Shown here one piece after another: positions 52,897-62,900 of a stretch of DNA of 64,000 nt. The notes beneath the pieces are model-generated. The model did no database searches. It saw only the letters and a program-made list of their open reading frames with translations, and was not told the DNA's origin. The DNA is from CAVQWT01 sp963717705 (lineage in GTDB: Bacteria; Pseudomonadota; Gammaproteobacteria; Burkholderiales; Casimicrobiaceae): NCBI GenBank assembly GCA_963717705.1, contig CAVQWT010000008.1, forward strand, positions 62,001 through 126,000, written 5' to 3'. A program made the position numbers and the translations under genes. Each line of letters opens with the position of its first letter. Within the stretch, counting starts at the first letter, position 1.

Positions 52897-54570
52897 ATGC
52901 TGCGCCTGCTCTCGATCCGCAACTTCGTCGTCGTCGATGCCCTCGACCTGGAACTCGGCCCCGGCTTCACCGCGCTGACGGGGGAAACCGGCGCCGGCAA
53001 GTCGATCCTGCTCGACGCGCTGTCGCTGCTGCTGGGCGACCGCTTCGAGGTGCGCCAGCTGCGTCCCGGCGCCGACCGCGCGGAACTGGCCGCGTCGTTC
53101 GACGTCGACGACCACCCCGCCGCGCGCGCCTGGCTGGACGACGAGGGCCTTGCCGGCGACGACGGCACGCTGCTGCTGCGGCGCACGCTCGACGCCCAGG
53201 GCCGCAGCCGCGCGTGGATCAACGGCCGGCCCGCCACACTGGCGCAACTCGCCGCGATCGGCGCCATGCTGGTCGACCTGCACGGACAGCACGCGCACCA
53301 GACGCTGTCGGCGCCGGAACAGCAACGGATGCTGCTCGATGCCTACGGCGGCTTCACCGCGCTCGCCCGCGAGACCGCGGCGGCATGGCGCGACTGGCGC
53401 GCGGCCGTCGAGCGCCTCGACGCCGCGGCAGTCGCCGCGCAGGCTTCGTCGGCGGAGCGCGAGTTCCTCGAGACGCGGCAGCGCGAGCTGCTTGCGCTGG
53501 GGATGACGGCCGAGGAGTGGACGACGCTGTCGGCGACGCAGACCCGACTCGCGCACGCGGCTTCGCTGCTCGAGGCGGCCGCCGCGGCCGAGGACGAGCT
53601 CATCGAGCGGGACGACGCGCTGCTGCGGCGACTGTCGTCGCTCGCAGGCCGCCTCGCGCAGGGCAGCGTGCACGATCCGGCGCTCGCCGAGATCGTCGCG
53701 CTCATCGAGCCGGCGCGCATCCAGCTCGACGAGGCATCCCGGGCGCTGCGTGCGTACCGCCAGAAGCTCGATCTCGACCCCGGCGAGCTCGTCCGGATCG
53801 AGGAGCGGCTCACTGCCCTGCACGACGTCGCGCGCAAGTACCGCGTGCGGCCGGAAGCGCTGCCCGCGCTGCTGGCCGACAGCGAAGCGCGGCTGGCGGC
53901 GCTGGCCGAGTCCGCCGACGTCGCCGCACTGACCCGGCGCGCCGCCGACGCCCGGGCCGCATACGGCGCGCTGGCCGACCAGCTGACGCGCAAGCGCAGC
54001 TTTGCGGCGAACGAGCTCGGGCATCGCGTCACCGACACCATGCAGGAACTCGCGATGGACGGCGGCCGCTTCGAGGTTGCGCTGGTGCCCGTCGCCGCGC
54101 CGGCGAGCTACGGCGTCGAGCAGGTCGAGTTCCGCGTCGCGGGCCACCCCAAGCAGCCGCTCGGACCGCTGGCGAGGGTCGCCTCCGGCGGCGAGCTGTC
54201 GCGGATCGCGCTGGCCGTGCAGGTGGTCGCGAGCGAGGCCGGGTCGGTGCCCACGCTGATTTTCGACGAGGTCGACAGCGGGATCGGCGGCGCCGTCGCC
54301 GGCACCGTCGGCCGGCTGATGCAGGCGCTGGCGGCACGGCGGCAGGTGCTTACCGTGACGCACCTGCCGCAGGTCGCCGCGTTCGCAGACACCCATTTCC
54401 GGGTGCTGAAGACCGGCGATGCGCACGCGGTCCAGACGACAGTCAGCGAGCTCGATGCCGCCGCGCGCGTCGAGGAACTGGCGCGGATGCTCGCCGGCTC
54501 GGCGATCACGACCAAGACCCGGGCGCACGCCCGCGAGCTGCTCGAGCAGCATCGCCGCCGGGCGGCCTGA
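52897..54570 (+). CDS. recN: DNA repair protein RecN
   Basis: A 557-residue SMC-like ATPase for double-strand-break repair. Walker A G-E-T-G-A-G-K-S is near residues 29-36. Coiled-coil arms (about 155-365) are rich in Ala/Glu/Arg/Leu. The C-terminal head has the signature S-G-G-E-L-S-R and Walker B L-I-F-D-E-V-D-S-G-I-G-G, then L-T-V-T-H-L-P-Q-V. All catalytic parts are intact and the length matches E. coli RecN (553). No SOS box is obvious upstream. It is co-directional with nadK. Confidence 0.98.
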   Translation: MLRLLSIRNFVVVDALDLELGPGFTALTGETGAGKSILLDALSLLLGDRFEVRQLRPGADRAELAASFDVDDHPAARAWLDDEGLAGDDGTLLLRRTLDAQGRSRAWINGRPATLAQLAAIGAMLVDLHGQHAHQTLSAPEQQRMLLDAYGGFTALARETAAAWRDWRAAVERLDAAAVAAQASSAEREFLETRQRELLALGMTAEEWTTLSATQTRLAHAASLLEAAAAAEDELIERDDALLRRLSSLAGRLAQGSVHDPALAEIVALIEPARIQLDEASRALRAYRQKLDLDPGELVRIEERLTALHDVARKYRVRPEALPALLADSEARLAALAESADVAALTRRAADARAAYGALADQLTRKRSFAANELGHRVTDTMQELAMDGGRFEVALVPVAAPASYGVEQVEFRVAGHPKQPLGPLARVASGGELSRIALAVQVVASEAGSVPTLIFDEVDSGIGGAVAGTVGRLMQALAARRQVLTVTHLPQVAAFADTHFRVLKTGDAHAVQTTVSELDAAARVEELARMLAGSAITTKTRAHARELLEQHRRRAA

Positions 54571-54708
54571 CGGGGACGCCGGCGGGGCGGGATTCCCGCG
54601 ACCGGCGAGGCGGCCGATCGGCGCGCTCCGGGCCGGGAAGCGCGGCAGCGACGACGATAACGGAGGCGAGCGGGGAAGCCGACCCGGCGCGCAGCCGGGC
54701 GAAGGCGA

Positions 54709-55704
54709 TCAGCGCGTCCGCGCGGCCGCGACCGGCGTCGCGCGCAACGGCATCGAGCCGGCGACCCGCGCGCGCGGCGCCGCCGGAGCCTTCTTCACCG
54801 ACGGCGCCGCCTTGGCACTGGCGACGCGCGACGAGGCCTTCGGCCCCGGCAGCGGCAGCCCTTCGCCGGTCTCCAGCCAGTGGCGGACCCGCTGGGCGTC
54901 GCCGAGGCGCGTGTACCGCCCGAGCGAGTCGAGCAATACGATCACGAACGGGCGGCTGCCGATGTTGGCGAGCATGACCAGGCACTTGCCCGCCTCGCGG
55001 ATGTAGCCGGTCTTCGACAGCACGATGTCCCAGCCGGCGCGCTCGTCGCGGACCAGCGCATTCGAGTTGTTGAAGCCGAGGATGCGTCCGGTCGGCTGCA
55101 CCTCGACGTAGTGCGAGGCCGTGGTGCTGTACTCGCGGATCAGCGGGTACTGCGACGCGGCGGCGACCATCCGCGCGAGATCGTTCGCGGTGGACACGTT
55201 CTCGGCCGACAGCCCGGTAGCGTCGGAAAAATGCGTCCGGGTCATGCCCAGCGCCTCCGCCTTGGCGTTCATCGCCGCGACGAAAGCTGGCGTACCGCCG
55301 GGGTAGTGCCGCGACAGCGACGACGACGCGCGATTCTCGGAGGCCATCAACGCCAGGCGCAGCATTTCGCGGCGCGGCAGCTCGATCCCCATGCCGAGCC
55401 GCGACCGCGTGCCCTTGAGGTAGTCCAGGTCGCCGAGATCGACGGCAACCAGCTCGTCCATCGGCAGTCCGGCATCCAGCGTCACCATCGCAGTCATCAG
55501 CTTGGTGAGCGAGGCGATCGGGGTGACTTCGTCGGCGGCCTTGGCATACAGCGGCGTGCCCGCCGCCGCGTCGATGACGATCGCATTGGCCGAGGCGAGC
55601 TTCAGCTTGCCCGGGTCGAGCGCGGCCACCGGCTGCGCGAACGCCGGCGCGGCGAGTCCGCCGGACAATAGCGCAGCAAAAACAAGGATGAGGGCGCGAA
55701 TCAT
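54709..55704 (-). CDS. pbpG: D-alanyl-D-alanine endopeptidase (PBP7/PbpG-like)
   Basis: A 331-residue S11 peptidase of the periplasm that cuts peptidoglycan cross-links. The signal peptide ends A-F-A-Q (residues about 20-24). The three active-site motifs are S-L-T-K (within I-A-S-L-T-K-L-M), S-E-N (in M-A-S-E-N-R-A-S-S-S-L), and K-T-G (in L-S-K-T-G-Y-I). The last 45 residues are an Ala/Lys/Arg-rich tail rather than an amphipathic PBP5-type anchor, which favours PBP7. It has its own promoter (TATAAG). It is convergent with recN. Confidence 0.93.
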   Translation of the reverse strand: MIRALILVFAALLSGGLAAPAFAQPVAALDPGKLKLASANAIVIDAAAGTPLYAKAADEVTPIASLTKLMTAMVTLDAGLPMDELVAVDLGDLDYLKGTRSRLGMGIELPRREMLRLALMASENRASSSLSRHYPGGTPAFVAAMNAKAEALGMTRTHFSDATGLSAENVSTANDLARMVAAASQYPLIREYSTTASHYVEVQPTGRILGFNNSNALVRDERAGWDIVLSKTGYIREAGKCLVMLANIGSRPFVIVLLDSLGRYTRLGDAQRVRHWLETGEGLPLPGPKASSRVASAKAAPSVKKAPAAPRARVAGSMPLRATPVAAARTR

Positions 55705-55729
55705 GACGTGGGGCCTGAAGTCCGGACGA

Positions 55730-55735
55730 CTTATA
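55730..55735 (-). promoter_or_regulatory. pbpG -10 box
   Basis: TATAAG on the minus strand (55735-55730) lies 25 nt before the pbpG ATG. No clear -35. Confidence 0.35.
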
Positions 55736-55833
55736 GCATGGGTCGCGGCCGAAAAACAATCACCCTTGCAAATCAGCGACTTGGGATTCGATCCGGGGGG
55801 CGCCGGCCCGCCGGTCGGGGGCCGCGGCGCGGG

Positions 55834-57666
55834 TCAGGCGACGAGCGCGGGCTCGTCGCTGCCCGGCGCCGGCTCGTCCTCGCGCTCGCTCTGCTGCAGC
55901 TGCCACATCCGCGCATAGGTGCCGGCGGCCGCCAGCAGCGCCGAGTGCCCGCCGCGCTCGACGATGCGACCCCCGTCGAGGACGAGGATCTCGTCGGCGT
56001 CGACGATCGTCGACAGCCGGTGCGCGATGACCAGCGTGGTGCGGTCCTCGGCGATGCGCTTCAGCTCCGCCTGGATCGCCTTCTCGGACTTCGAATCCAG
56101 CGCGCTCGTCGCTTCGTCGAAGATGAGGATCCGCGGGTTCTTGAGGATCGCGCGGGCGATCGCGACGCGCTGCTTCTCGCCGCCGGAGAGCTTGAGGCCG
56201 CGCTCGCCAACCGGCGTGCCGTAGCCGTCGGGCAGCGACACGATGAAGCCGTGGATCTGCGCCAGGCGCGCCGCGTGCTCGATCTCCTCGCGCGACGCGC
56301 CCGGGCGACCGTAGGCGATGTTGTACTCGATCGAGTCGTTGAACAGCACGGTGTCCTGGGGAACGATGCCGATCGCCGCGCGGATGCCGGCCTGCTGCAC
56401 CTCGCGCAGGTCGTGCCCGTCGATGGAGACGCTGCCGCCGGTGACATCGTAGAAGCGGAACAGCAGCCGCGCGAGCGTCGACTTGCCCGATCCCGACGGC
56501 CCGACGACGGCGACCGTGCGCCCCGGCGGAATGGCGAAACTGACGCCGAACAGGATCTGCCGGTTGGGCTCGTACGAGAAGTCGACGCGGTCGAAGCGGA
56601 CGGCGCCGGGTCCCGGCGGCAGCGGCGGCGCGCCCGGGGCGTCCGAGATCTCGGTGTTCTCGGCGACCAGCGCGAACATGCGCTCCATGTCCGCGGTCGC
56701 CTGCTTGATCTCGCGATAGATGACGCCGAGGAAATTCAGCGGGATGTACAGCTGGATCATGAACGCGTTCACCAGGACGAGGTCGCCTACGGTCATCGTG
56801 CGGTCGACCACGCCCACGGTCGCCCGCCACATGATCAGCGTCACCGCGATGGCGATGATGGCGCTCTGCGTGACGTTGAGCAGCGACAGCGACGTCTGGC
56901 TCCTGACCGCGGCCACTTCCCACCGTTGCATGCTCTCGTCGTAGCGCCGCGACTCGAATTGTTCGTTGCCGAAGTACTTGACGGTCTCGTAGTTGATCAG
57001 GCTGTCGATCGCACGCGTGTTCGCCTTCGAATCGAGGTCGTTCATCTGCCGGCGGAAGTTCGTCCGCCACTCGGTGATAGAGACCGTCGCGACGATGTAG
57101 AGGACGAGCGCCGACAGCGTGATCGCGATGAACGTCCAGTCGTAGCGATGGATGAGGATCGCGGACACCAGGCCGATCTCCACCAGCGTGGGCAGGATCG
57201 AGAACAGCGTGAAGCCGATCAGCGTCGAGATGCCGCGCGTCCCTCGCTCGACGTCGCGCGTGAGGCCGCCGGTCTGCCGTGCGAGGTGAAAGCGCAGGCT
57301 GAGCGCGTGCAGGTGCCGGAACACCTCGAGCGCGATCGTCCGCACCGCGCGCTGGGTGACCTTCGCGAACAGGAACTCCCGCAGCTCGGTGAAGAACGTC
57401 GTCGACAGTCGCAGCGCCCCGTACGCGACCAGCAGCGCAAGCGGCACGACCAGCAGCGCCGATTCGCGGTCGAGGCCGTCGACGATTTCCTTCAGCAACA
57501 GCGGGACGCCGACGTTGGCCACCTTCGCCGCCACGAGGCACGCAAGCGCCGCACCCACCCTCCAGCGGTAGGCCCAGAGGTAGGGGAGCAGGCGGCGGAT
57601 CGCACTCCAGTCACCGCGCACGCCGGTCGCCGGAGGGGATGCCGCAGACGAATCCGTTCGGCGCAT
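55834..57666 (-). CDS. ABC transporter, Atm1/HMT1-like exporter (permease-ATPase)
   Basis: A 610-residue half-transporter: six membrane helices (residues about 35-330) and an ATPase. Walker A is V-G-P-S-G-S-G-K-S-T-L-A-R-L-L, the Q-loop is V-P-Q-D, the signature is L-S-G-G-E-K-Q-R-V-A-I-A-R, and Walker B is I-L-I-F-D-E-A-T-S-A-L-D. It resembles the Atm1/HMT1 group (glutathione-conjugate or heavy-metal exporters) rather than MsbA, judged by R-Q-T-G-G-L-T-R-D-V-E-R-G-T-R-G in the early loop. The substrate is unknown. A repeat element follows upstream of its start on the right side. Confidence 0.85.
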   Translation of the reverse strand: MRRTDSSAASPPATGVRGDWSAIRRLLPYLWAYRWRVGAALACLVAAKVANVGVPLLLKEIVDGLDRESALLVVPLALLVAYGALRLSTTFFTELREFLFAKVTQRAVRTIALEVFRHLHALSLRFHLARQTGGLTRDVERGTRGISTLIGFTLFSILPTLVEIGLVSAILIHRYDWTFIAITLSALVLYIVATVSITEWRTNFRRQMNDLDSKANTRAIDSLINYETVKYFGNEQFESRRYDESMQRWEVAAVRSQTSLSLLNVTQSAIIAIAVTLIMWRATVGVVDRTMTVGDLVLVNAFMIQLYIPLNFLGVIYREIKQATADMERMFALVAENTEISDAPGAPPLPPGPGAVRFDRVDFSYEPNRQILFGVSFAIPPGRTVAVVGPSGSGKSTLARLLFRFYDVTGGSVSIDGHDLREVQQAGIRAAIGIVPQDTVLFNDSIEYNIAYGRPGASREEIEHAARLAQIHGFIVSLPDGYGTPVGERGLKLSGGEKQRVAIARAILKNPRILIFDEATSALDSKSEKAIQAELKRIAEDRTTLVIAHRLSTIVDADEILVLDGGRIVERGGHSALLAAAGTYARMWQLQQSEREDEPAPGSDEPALVA

Positions 57667-57690
57667 CCGCGAAGTCTAGCAATTCAACCC

Positions 57691-57892
57691 GGGGTCAGGT
57701 CGAATTTTGAACGGCCGGACGCGCATGGCCCCGCGCTCCGCGTCCATCTTCTCCACCACTCTAGGTTTTACCGAAGCCTGCCACCATCAGTCGGATGGAC
57801 GATTTCCCGGATCCGGTGAATCGTCCAGGATGCACTCTGAACACGATTCCGAAACGGAAGGACTCACGTTCGCCTAAATTGAACCTGACCCC
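57691..57892. repeat. REP/MITE-like element with terminal inverted repeats
   Basis: GGGGTCAGGTCGAATTT (57691-57707) and AAATTGAACCTGACCCC (57876-57892) match in 15 of 17 positions as inverted ends of a 202-bp segment. The inside holds a second hairpin: TGGACGATT/AATCGTCCA (57796-57804 and 57819-57827). The GGGGTCAGGTTCAATTT end is, as I recall, common at RAYT/REP-type elements. The element is AT-richer than its surroundings and codes for no protein. Its right end supplies the final codons and the TAG of clsB. Confidence 0.6.
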
Positions 57893-59088
57893 GACGGGTG
57901 GGGTTTGCGCCTGCGGCGGCGGCGGAACCAGTCGTCGCGGCCGTAGCCGAGCATGCCCATGGCGACGCGCACCACGCCATAGGCCAGCCAGTTGAGCAGC
58001 TTGTAGATCCGCGGTCGCCGCCTCCAGCGCGCGGCCGGCACCTGCCTGGCGCCTCGCTCGATGATCTGGCCGAGTTCCAGCCGCAGCTGTTCCGCGAAGT
58101 ACGGATCGCGCACGACGACGTTGGCTTCGCGCGCCATCAGCAGGCTGTACGGGTCGATGTTGGACGAGCCTACCGTCGCCCAGCGATCGTCGACGACCGC
58201 CACCTTGGCGTGCAGGAACGACAGGTGGTACTCCTGGATCTCGATGCCGGCCGCAAGCAGTTGGCCGTACAGCGCGCGGGAGGCGTTGTGGAGCAGCACG
58301 TACTCGACGCGCGCCTGCAGCAGCAGCGTCACCTTGACGCCCCGCTGCGCCGCGGCGATGAGCGCGCGGCGGAAACGTATGCCGGGAAAAAAGTACGAAT
58401 TCGCGATCAGGATCTCCTGCCGCGCGGTGCGGATGGCCGCGAGGTAGGCGCGCTCGATGTCGCGCCGGTGCCGCAGGTTGTCGCGGATCACGAACTTCGC
58501 CGTCTGCCCGCCGGCGCGCTTCGCCCGCCGCGGGATAGGAAACAGCGGGACGTCGCTGCGCTTGAACTGCACCAGCTCGACCAGCGACCACACCCGCTGC
58601 ATCGTGTGCACGATCGGCACCAGCAGCGGTCCCTCGACGCGGACCGCGAAGTCGACCCGCGGCGCGCGATGCCCCGGGGTGTTCGCGTCGTCGATGATGT
58701 TGATGCCCCCGACGAACGCGACGTGCGCGTCGACGTGCACGAGCTTCCGATGCAGCCGCCGCAGCCGGTGCGAACGGAATTGCCACGGCGCGACCTCGGG
58801 CCGGTACTTGAGCAACGTGACGCCCGCTTCGGCGAGCGACGCCTCGACCGCCGGCTTGAGGTACAGGCGCGCTCCCCAGCCGTCGACGAGCACCCGCACC
58901 AGCACGCCGCGACGCGCAGCCCGCACCAGCGCGGCGGTCACCCCCTGTCCGGACGCGTCGTCGGCGTAGATGTAGGTTTCGAGCCAGACCTCGCGCTCGG
59001 CGGCGTCGATCGCAGCCACCAGCGCCGGGAAATACTCGCTGCCGTTGCGCAGCAGCGCGATTCGGTTTCCCGGCTGGAATCGATTCAT
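57874..59088 (-). CDS. clsB: Cardiolipin synthase ClsB-like phospholipase D
   Basis: A 404-residue phospholipase-D-superfamily enzyme. Two HKD motifs are present: H-R-K-L-V-H-V-D-A-H-V-A-F-V-G-G-I-N (around residue 115) and H-A-K-V-A-V-V-D-D-R-W-A-T-V-G-S-S-N-I-D (around residue 295). It joins phospholipids into cardiolipin. The C-terminus has a basic run (R-R-R-R-R-R-K) and a tail P-S-G-S-G-S-I encoded by the right end of the inverted-repeat element, so the native terminus may have been altered by insertion. ATG at 59088 overlaps the EEP gene stop by 4 nt, as in other ClsB/EEP pairs. Confidence 0.93.
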   Translation of the reverse strand: MNRFQPGNRIALLRNGSEYFPALVAAIDAAEREVWLETYIYADDASGQGVTAALVRAARRGVLVRVLVDGWGARLYLKPAVEASLAEAGVTLLKYRPEVAPWQFRSHRLRRLHRKLVHVDAHVAFVGGINIIDDANTPGHRAPRVDFAVRVEGPLLVPIVHTMQRVWSLVELVQFKRSDVPLFPIPRRAKRAGGQTAKFVIRDNLRHRRDIERAYLAAIRTARQEILIANSYFFPGIRFRRALIAAAQRGVKVTLLLQARVEYVLLHNASRALYGQLLAAGIEIQEYHLSFLHAKVAVVDDRWATVGSSNIDPYSLLMAREANVVVRDPYFAEQLRLELGQIIERGARQVPAARWRRRPRIYKLLNWLAYGVVRVAMGMLGYGRDDWFRRRRRRKPHPSGSGSI

Positions 59089-59843
59089 CGCCGCCGTGGC
59101 AGCGTGTCGAAGGTCGCGGCCAGCGCGGCGTGATCGGACACACGCGCGCCGGGATACTGGTAATGCACGTGCGCCTCGACGATCCTGAGGCCGCGCGCGT
59201 AGATGCGGTCGAGCCGGAACACCGGCATCACGGAGGGAAACGTCCGCGCCGGCCGGCCGCGCACCGACTCGAACACCTCCTCGACGCCGAGCGCGTCCGT
59301 CAGCGCCCGGTTGGCCTTGTGTCGCCAGTCGTTGAAGTCGCCGGCAATGATCAGCGGCGCGTCCTTCGGCACCGTGTCGCGGATGCGCTCGCACAGCGCG
59401 CGAATCTGCCACTGCCGCCCGCGCTCGAACAGGCCCAGGTGCACATTGAGGCAGTGCAGGGAGGGCCGGCGCGGCCCCAGGTTGACCTCGCAATGCAGCA
59501 GGCCGCGGCTCTCGAACGCGTGGGCCGAGATGTCCATGTTCTCGTGCGCCACGATCGGAAACCGCGACAGGAAGGCATTGCCGTGGTGACCGTCGCGGTA
59601 CACCGCGTTCTTGCCGTAGACGACCTCCTGCCAGACCGAATCGGCGATGTACTCGTGCTGCGGCTTGACCGGCCAGTCGATGAACTTGCCGGCATGCCGG
59701 TCGTGCACGCCCTGGACCTCCTGCAGGAACAGGATGTCGGCGGACAGGCCGTGCAGCCGGTCGCGCAGTTCGTGAATGACCACGCGCCGCTTGAAGTACG
59801 AGAAGCCCTTGTGGATGTTGTAGGTGGCGACGGTGAAGCGCAC
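59085..59843 (-). CDS. Endonuclease/exonuclease/phosphatase (EEP) family protein
   Basis: A 252-residue EEP-fold hydrolase. The marks are T-Y-N-I-H-K-G (residues 7-13), F-L-Q-E-V-Q-G (metal Glu), N-V-H-L-G-L, I-A-G-D-F-N-D-W (metal Asp/Asn), and the C-terminal S-D-H-A-A-L (catalytic Asp-His). It overlaps clsB by 4 nt; in E. coli the equivalent YbhP is encoded beside clsB and a phospholipid role is suspected. The substrate could be a phospholipid or nucleic acid. No signal peptide is seen. Confidence 0.92.
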   Translation of the reverse strand: MRFTVATYNIHKGFSYFKRRVVIHELRDRLHGLSADILFLQEVQGVHDRHAGKFIDWPVKPQHEYIADSVWQEVVYGKNAVYRDGHHGNAFLSRFPIVAHENMDISAHAFESRGLLHCEVNLGPRRPSLHCLNVHLGLFERGRQWQIRALCERIRDTVPKDAPLIIAGDFNDWRHKANRALTDALGVEEVFESVRGRPARTFPSVMPVFRLDRIYARGLRIVEAHVHYQYPGARVSDHAALAATFDTLPRRR

Positions 59844-59981
59844 GGCGGCCGGCTCTGGGAACGATGACTGCGCCGCGAGGCGCGGCGCCGGACTACATCT
59901 TAGCGGATGCCGGCCACGCGCCGCGGCAGGCGGGAGTGAAAGCGCGCGCCGGCCGCCCGTGTTCCGCCATCCGCACGACGA

Positions 59982-62900
59982 CTACGTCGCGCCGCCGCGG
60001 CCGGCCGCGGCGAGGTGGCGCAACTCGCGCAGCGCCACCGAGACCATCGCCAGGTCGCGCGTGCCGGCGTGCGCAAGCTCGTCGACCACGCGCCGTGCGC
60101 GCTCCAGCGCGGTGCGGTGCCGCGTCTCCCAGGCGCCGACGCGCGCATCGACCGATCCGGTCGGCGCAGCCGCCAGCACCTCGCGCGTCAGCGCCTGCTG
60201 CAGGCCGGCGACGTCGTCGTGCAGCGCCGCGCGCGCGAGCCCCTGCCAGTGCCCGTCCGCAGGCAGCGCCGCCACCGCCTGCTGCAGGCTGTCCAGTCCC
60301 AGCCGGCCGCCGAGCGCGAAATGCACGCCCGCGACCGTGGCAACGTCTTGCTTGCCGTCCGACGCGCATTCGGCGATGTCGGGTGCCGCCGCCAGCGGCT
60401 CGATGGTCGCGGCGCGCAGCGCCAGTGCGGCCGGCACGCCCGCGGCGACCAGCTCGCCGACGCGCGCGTCGACAACGGCCCGTGCCTCGCCGGTCAGCGC
60501 CGCGGGCAATCCGGACGCAACCGCGGCGACGGCCGGCACGAAGCGGGCGATCGTCGCCGCCATGTCGTCGCCGAGCCGGTGGCTGCGCAGGAACCACGTC
60601 GTCCCGCGGATGACCAGCCGGCCGGCGTCGATGACGAGCCCCGCCTGCACGTCGTCGGCGACGACGTTGTCCAGCGCCTCCACCGCCTGCCAGAACGACA
60701 CCAGCGCGAACGACTCCCGCGCCAGCAGGTAGGCCCGCACGACGTCGGCCGGCGTGGCGCTGGTCGCCTCCATCAGACGGTGGACGAAGGTGCTGCCGAC
60801 GCGGTTGATCATGCTGTTCACCACGTGCGTGGCGATGATCTCGCGATTGAGCGGATGCTTCGCCATGTACGCGGCGTAGCGCCCGCGCAGCGGCGCCGGG
60901 AAGTAGCGGAGCAGCGCGGTGGCGACCCAAGGATCGTCGGGCAGCGCGGAGGCGATCAGCTCGTCGAACAGCCAGATCTTCGAGTAGGCGAGCAGCACGG
61001 CGCGCTCCGGCGCCGTCAGCCCCTGCCCCTTCGCGCGTCGCTCGGCGATCGCCTCATCGGTCGGAAGGAACTCGATTGCGCGGTTGAGCCGGCCGGCCTT
61101 CTCGAGGAACCGGATGAAGCGCGCCTGCGGCTCCAGCAGCTGCGGCGCGATGCGGCCGCCCACCGAGAGGACCTGCGTCTGCGCGTAGTTGTCGCGCAGC
61201 ACCAGCGCCGCGACGTCGTCCGTCATCGACGCCAGCAGCTCGTTACGCTGTTTGGTCGTCAGTTCCCCCTCGGCGATCGGCAGCCCGAGCAGGATCTTGA
61301 TGTTGACCTCGTGGTCGGAGGTGTCGACGCCGGCCGAGTTGTCGATCGCGTCGGTGCAGATGCGCCCGCCTGCCTGCGCGTACTCGACGCGGCCGCGCTG
61401 CGTGCAGCCGAGGTTGCCGCCCTCGCCGACGACCTTGCACCGCAGTTCGCGGCCGTCGACGCGGAAGGCGTCGCTCGCGCGGTCACCCGCGTCGGCGTGC
61501 GTCTCGGTCGACGCCTTGACGTAGGTGCCGATGCCGCCGTTGTAGAGCAGATCGACCGGGGCCTTCAGGATCGCGTTGATCAGCTCGGCGGGCGCGAGCT
61601 TGTCCGCCTCGATCCCGAGCACCGCGCGCGCCTGCGGCGACACCGGTATCGACTTCGCCGACCGCGGCCACACGCCGCCGCCGGCCGAGATCAGCTTCTC
61701 GTCGTAGTCCGCCCACGACGACCGGGGCAGCGCGAACAGCCGCTTCCGCTCGGCGATGCTCGCCGCCGCGTCGGGTGCCGGGTCGAGGAACACGTGCCGG
61801 TGGTCGAACGCGGCCACCAGCCGGATGTGCGGCGACAGCAGCATGCCGTTGCCGAACACGTCGCCCGACATGTCGCCGATGCCGACGGCGGTGAAGTCCG
61901 TCGTCTGGGTGTCGACGCCGAGTTCGCGGAAGTGCCGCTTCACCGACTCCCAGGCGCCGCGTGCGGTGATGCCCATCTTCTTGTGGTCGTAGCCGACCGA
62001 CCCGCCCGAGGCGAAGGCGTCGTCGAGCCAGAAGCCGTACTCCTTCGCGACCGCGTTGGCGTAGTCGGAGAACGACGCCGTGCCCTTGTCGGCGGCGACG
62101 ACGAGGTAGGGATCGTCGCCGTCCTGGCGATGGACGTCGGGCGGCGGCACCACGGCACCGGCGACCAGGTTGTCGGTGAGGTCGAGCAGGCCGCGCAGAT
62201 AGTCCTGGTAGCAGGCGACGCCTTCCTTCAGGTACGCGTCGCGGTCGGCCGGATTCGGAGCGCGCTTCAGCACGAAGCCGCCCTTCGACCCGACCGGCAC
62301 GATGACGGTGTTCTTCACCATCTGCGCCTTCATCAGGCCCAGCACCTCGGTGCGGTAGTCCTCCGGCCGGTCCGACCAGCGCAGCCCGCCGCGCGCGACC
62401 TTGCCGCCGCGCAGGTGGACGCCCTCGAACCGGGGCGAGAAAACGAAGATCTCGAACTTCGGCTTCGGCTCCGGCAGCCCCGGCACCCTGGCGGGATCGA
62501 ACTTGAACGAAAGGAACCTACGGCGCCGGCCCTCGGCGTCGCGGCGCCAGAAGTTGGTTCGCACGGTCGCCAGCATCAGCGCCAGCAGTTGCCGCAGCAC
62601 GCGGTCCTCGGACAGGTTGGTCACGTGCTCGAGCGCCAGCTCGATCGCGCGCACCTGCCGCGCCGCGGCTTCGACGTCGTGCGCGGCGGGGTCGAAGCGC
62701 AGCCGGAACAGCGAGACCAGCAGCCGGGCGATCGCCGGCTGGTTGCCGAGCGTCGCCTCGATGAACGGCTGCGACAGCGTGAATCCGGTCTGTCGCAGGT
62801 AGCGCGCGTAGGCGCGCAGCACCAGCACCTCGTCGGCGCCGAGACGCGCAGAGAGCACCAGCCGGTTGAAGTCGTCGCTGTCGACCTCGCCGGCGTAGAC

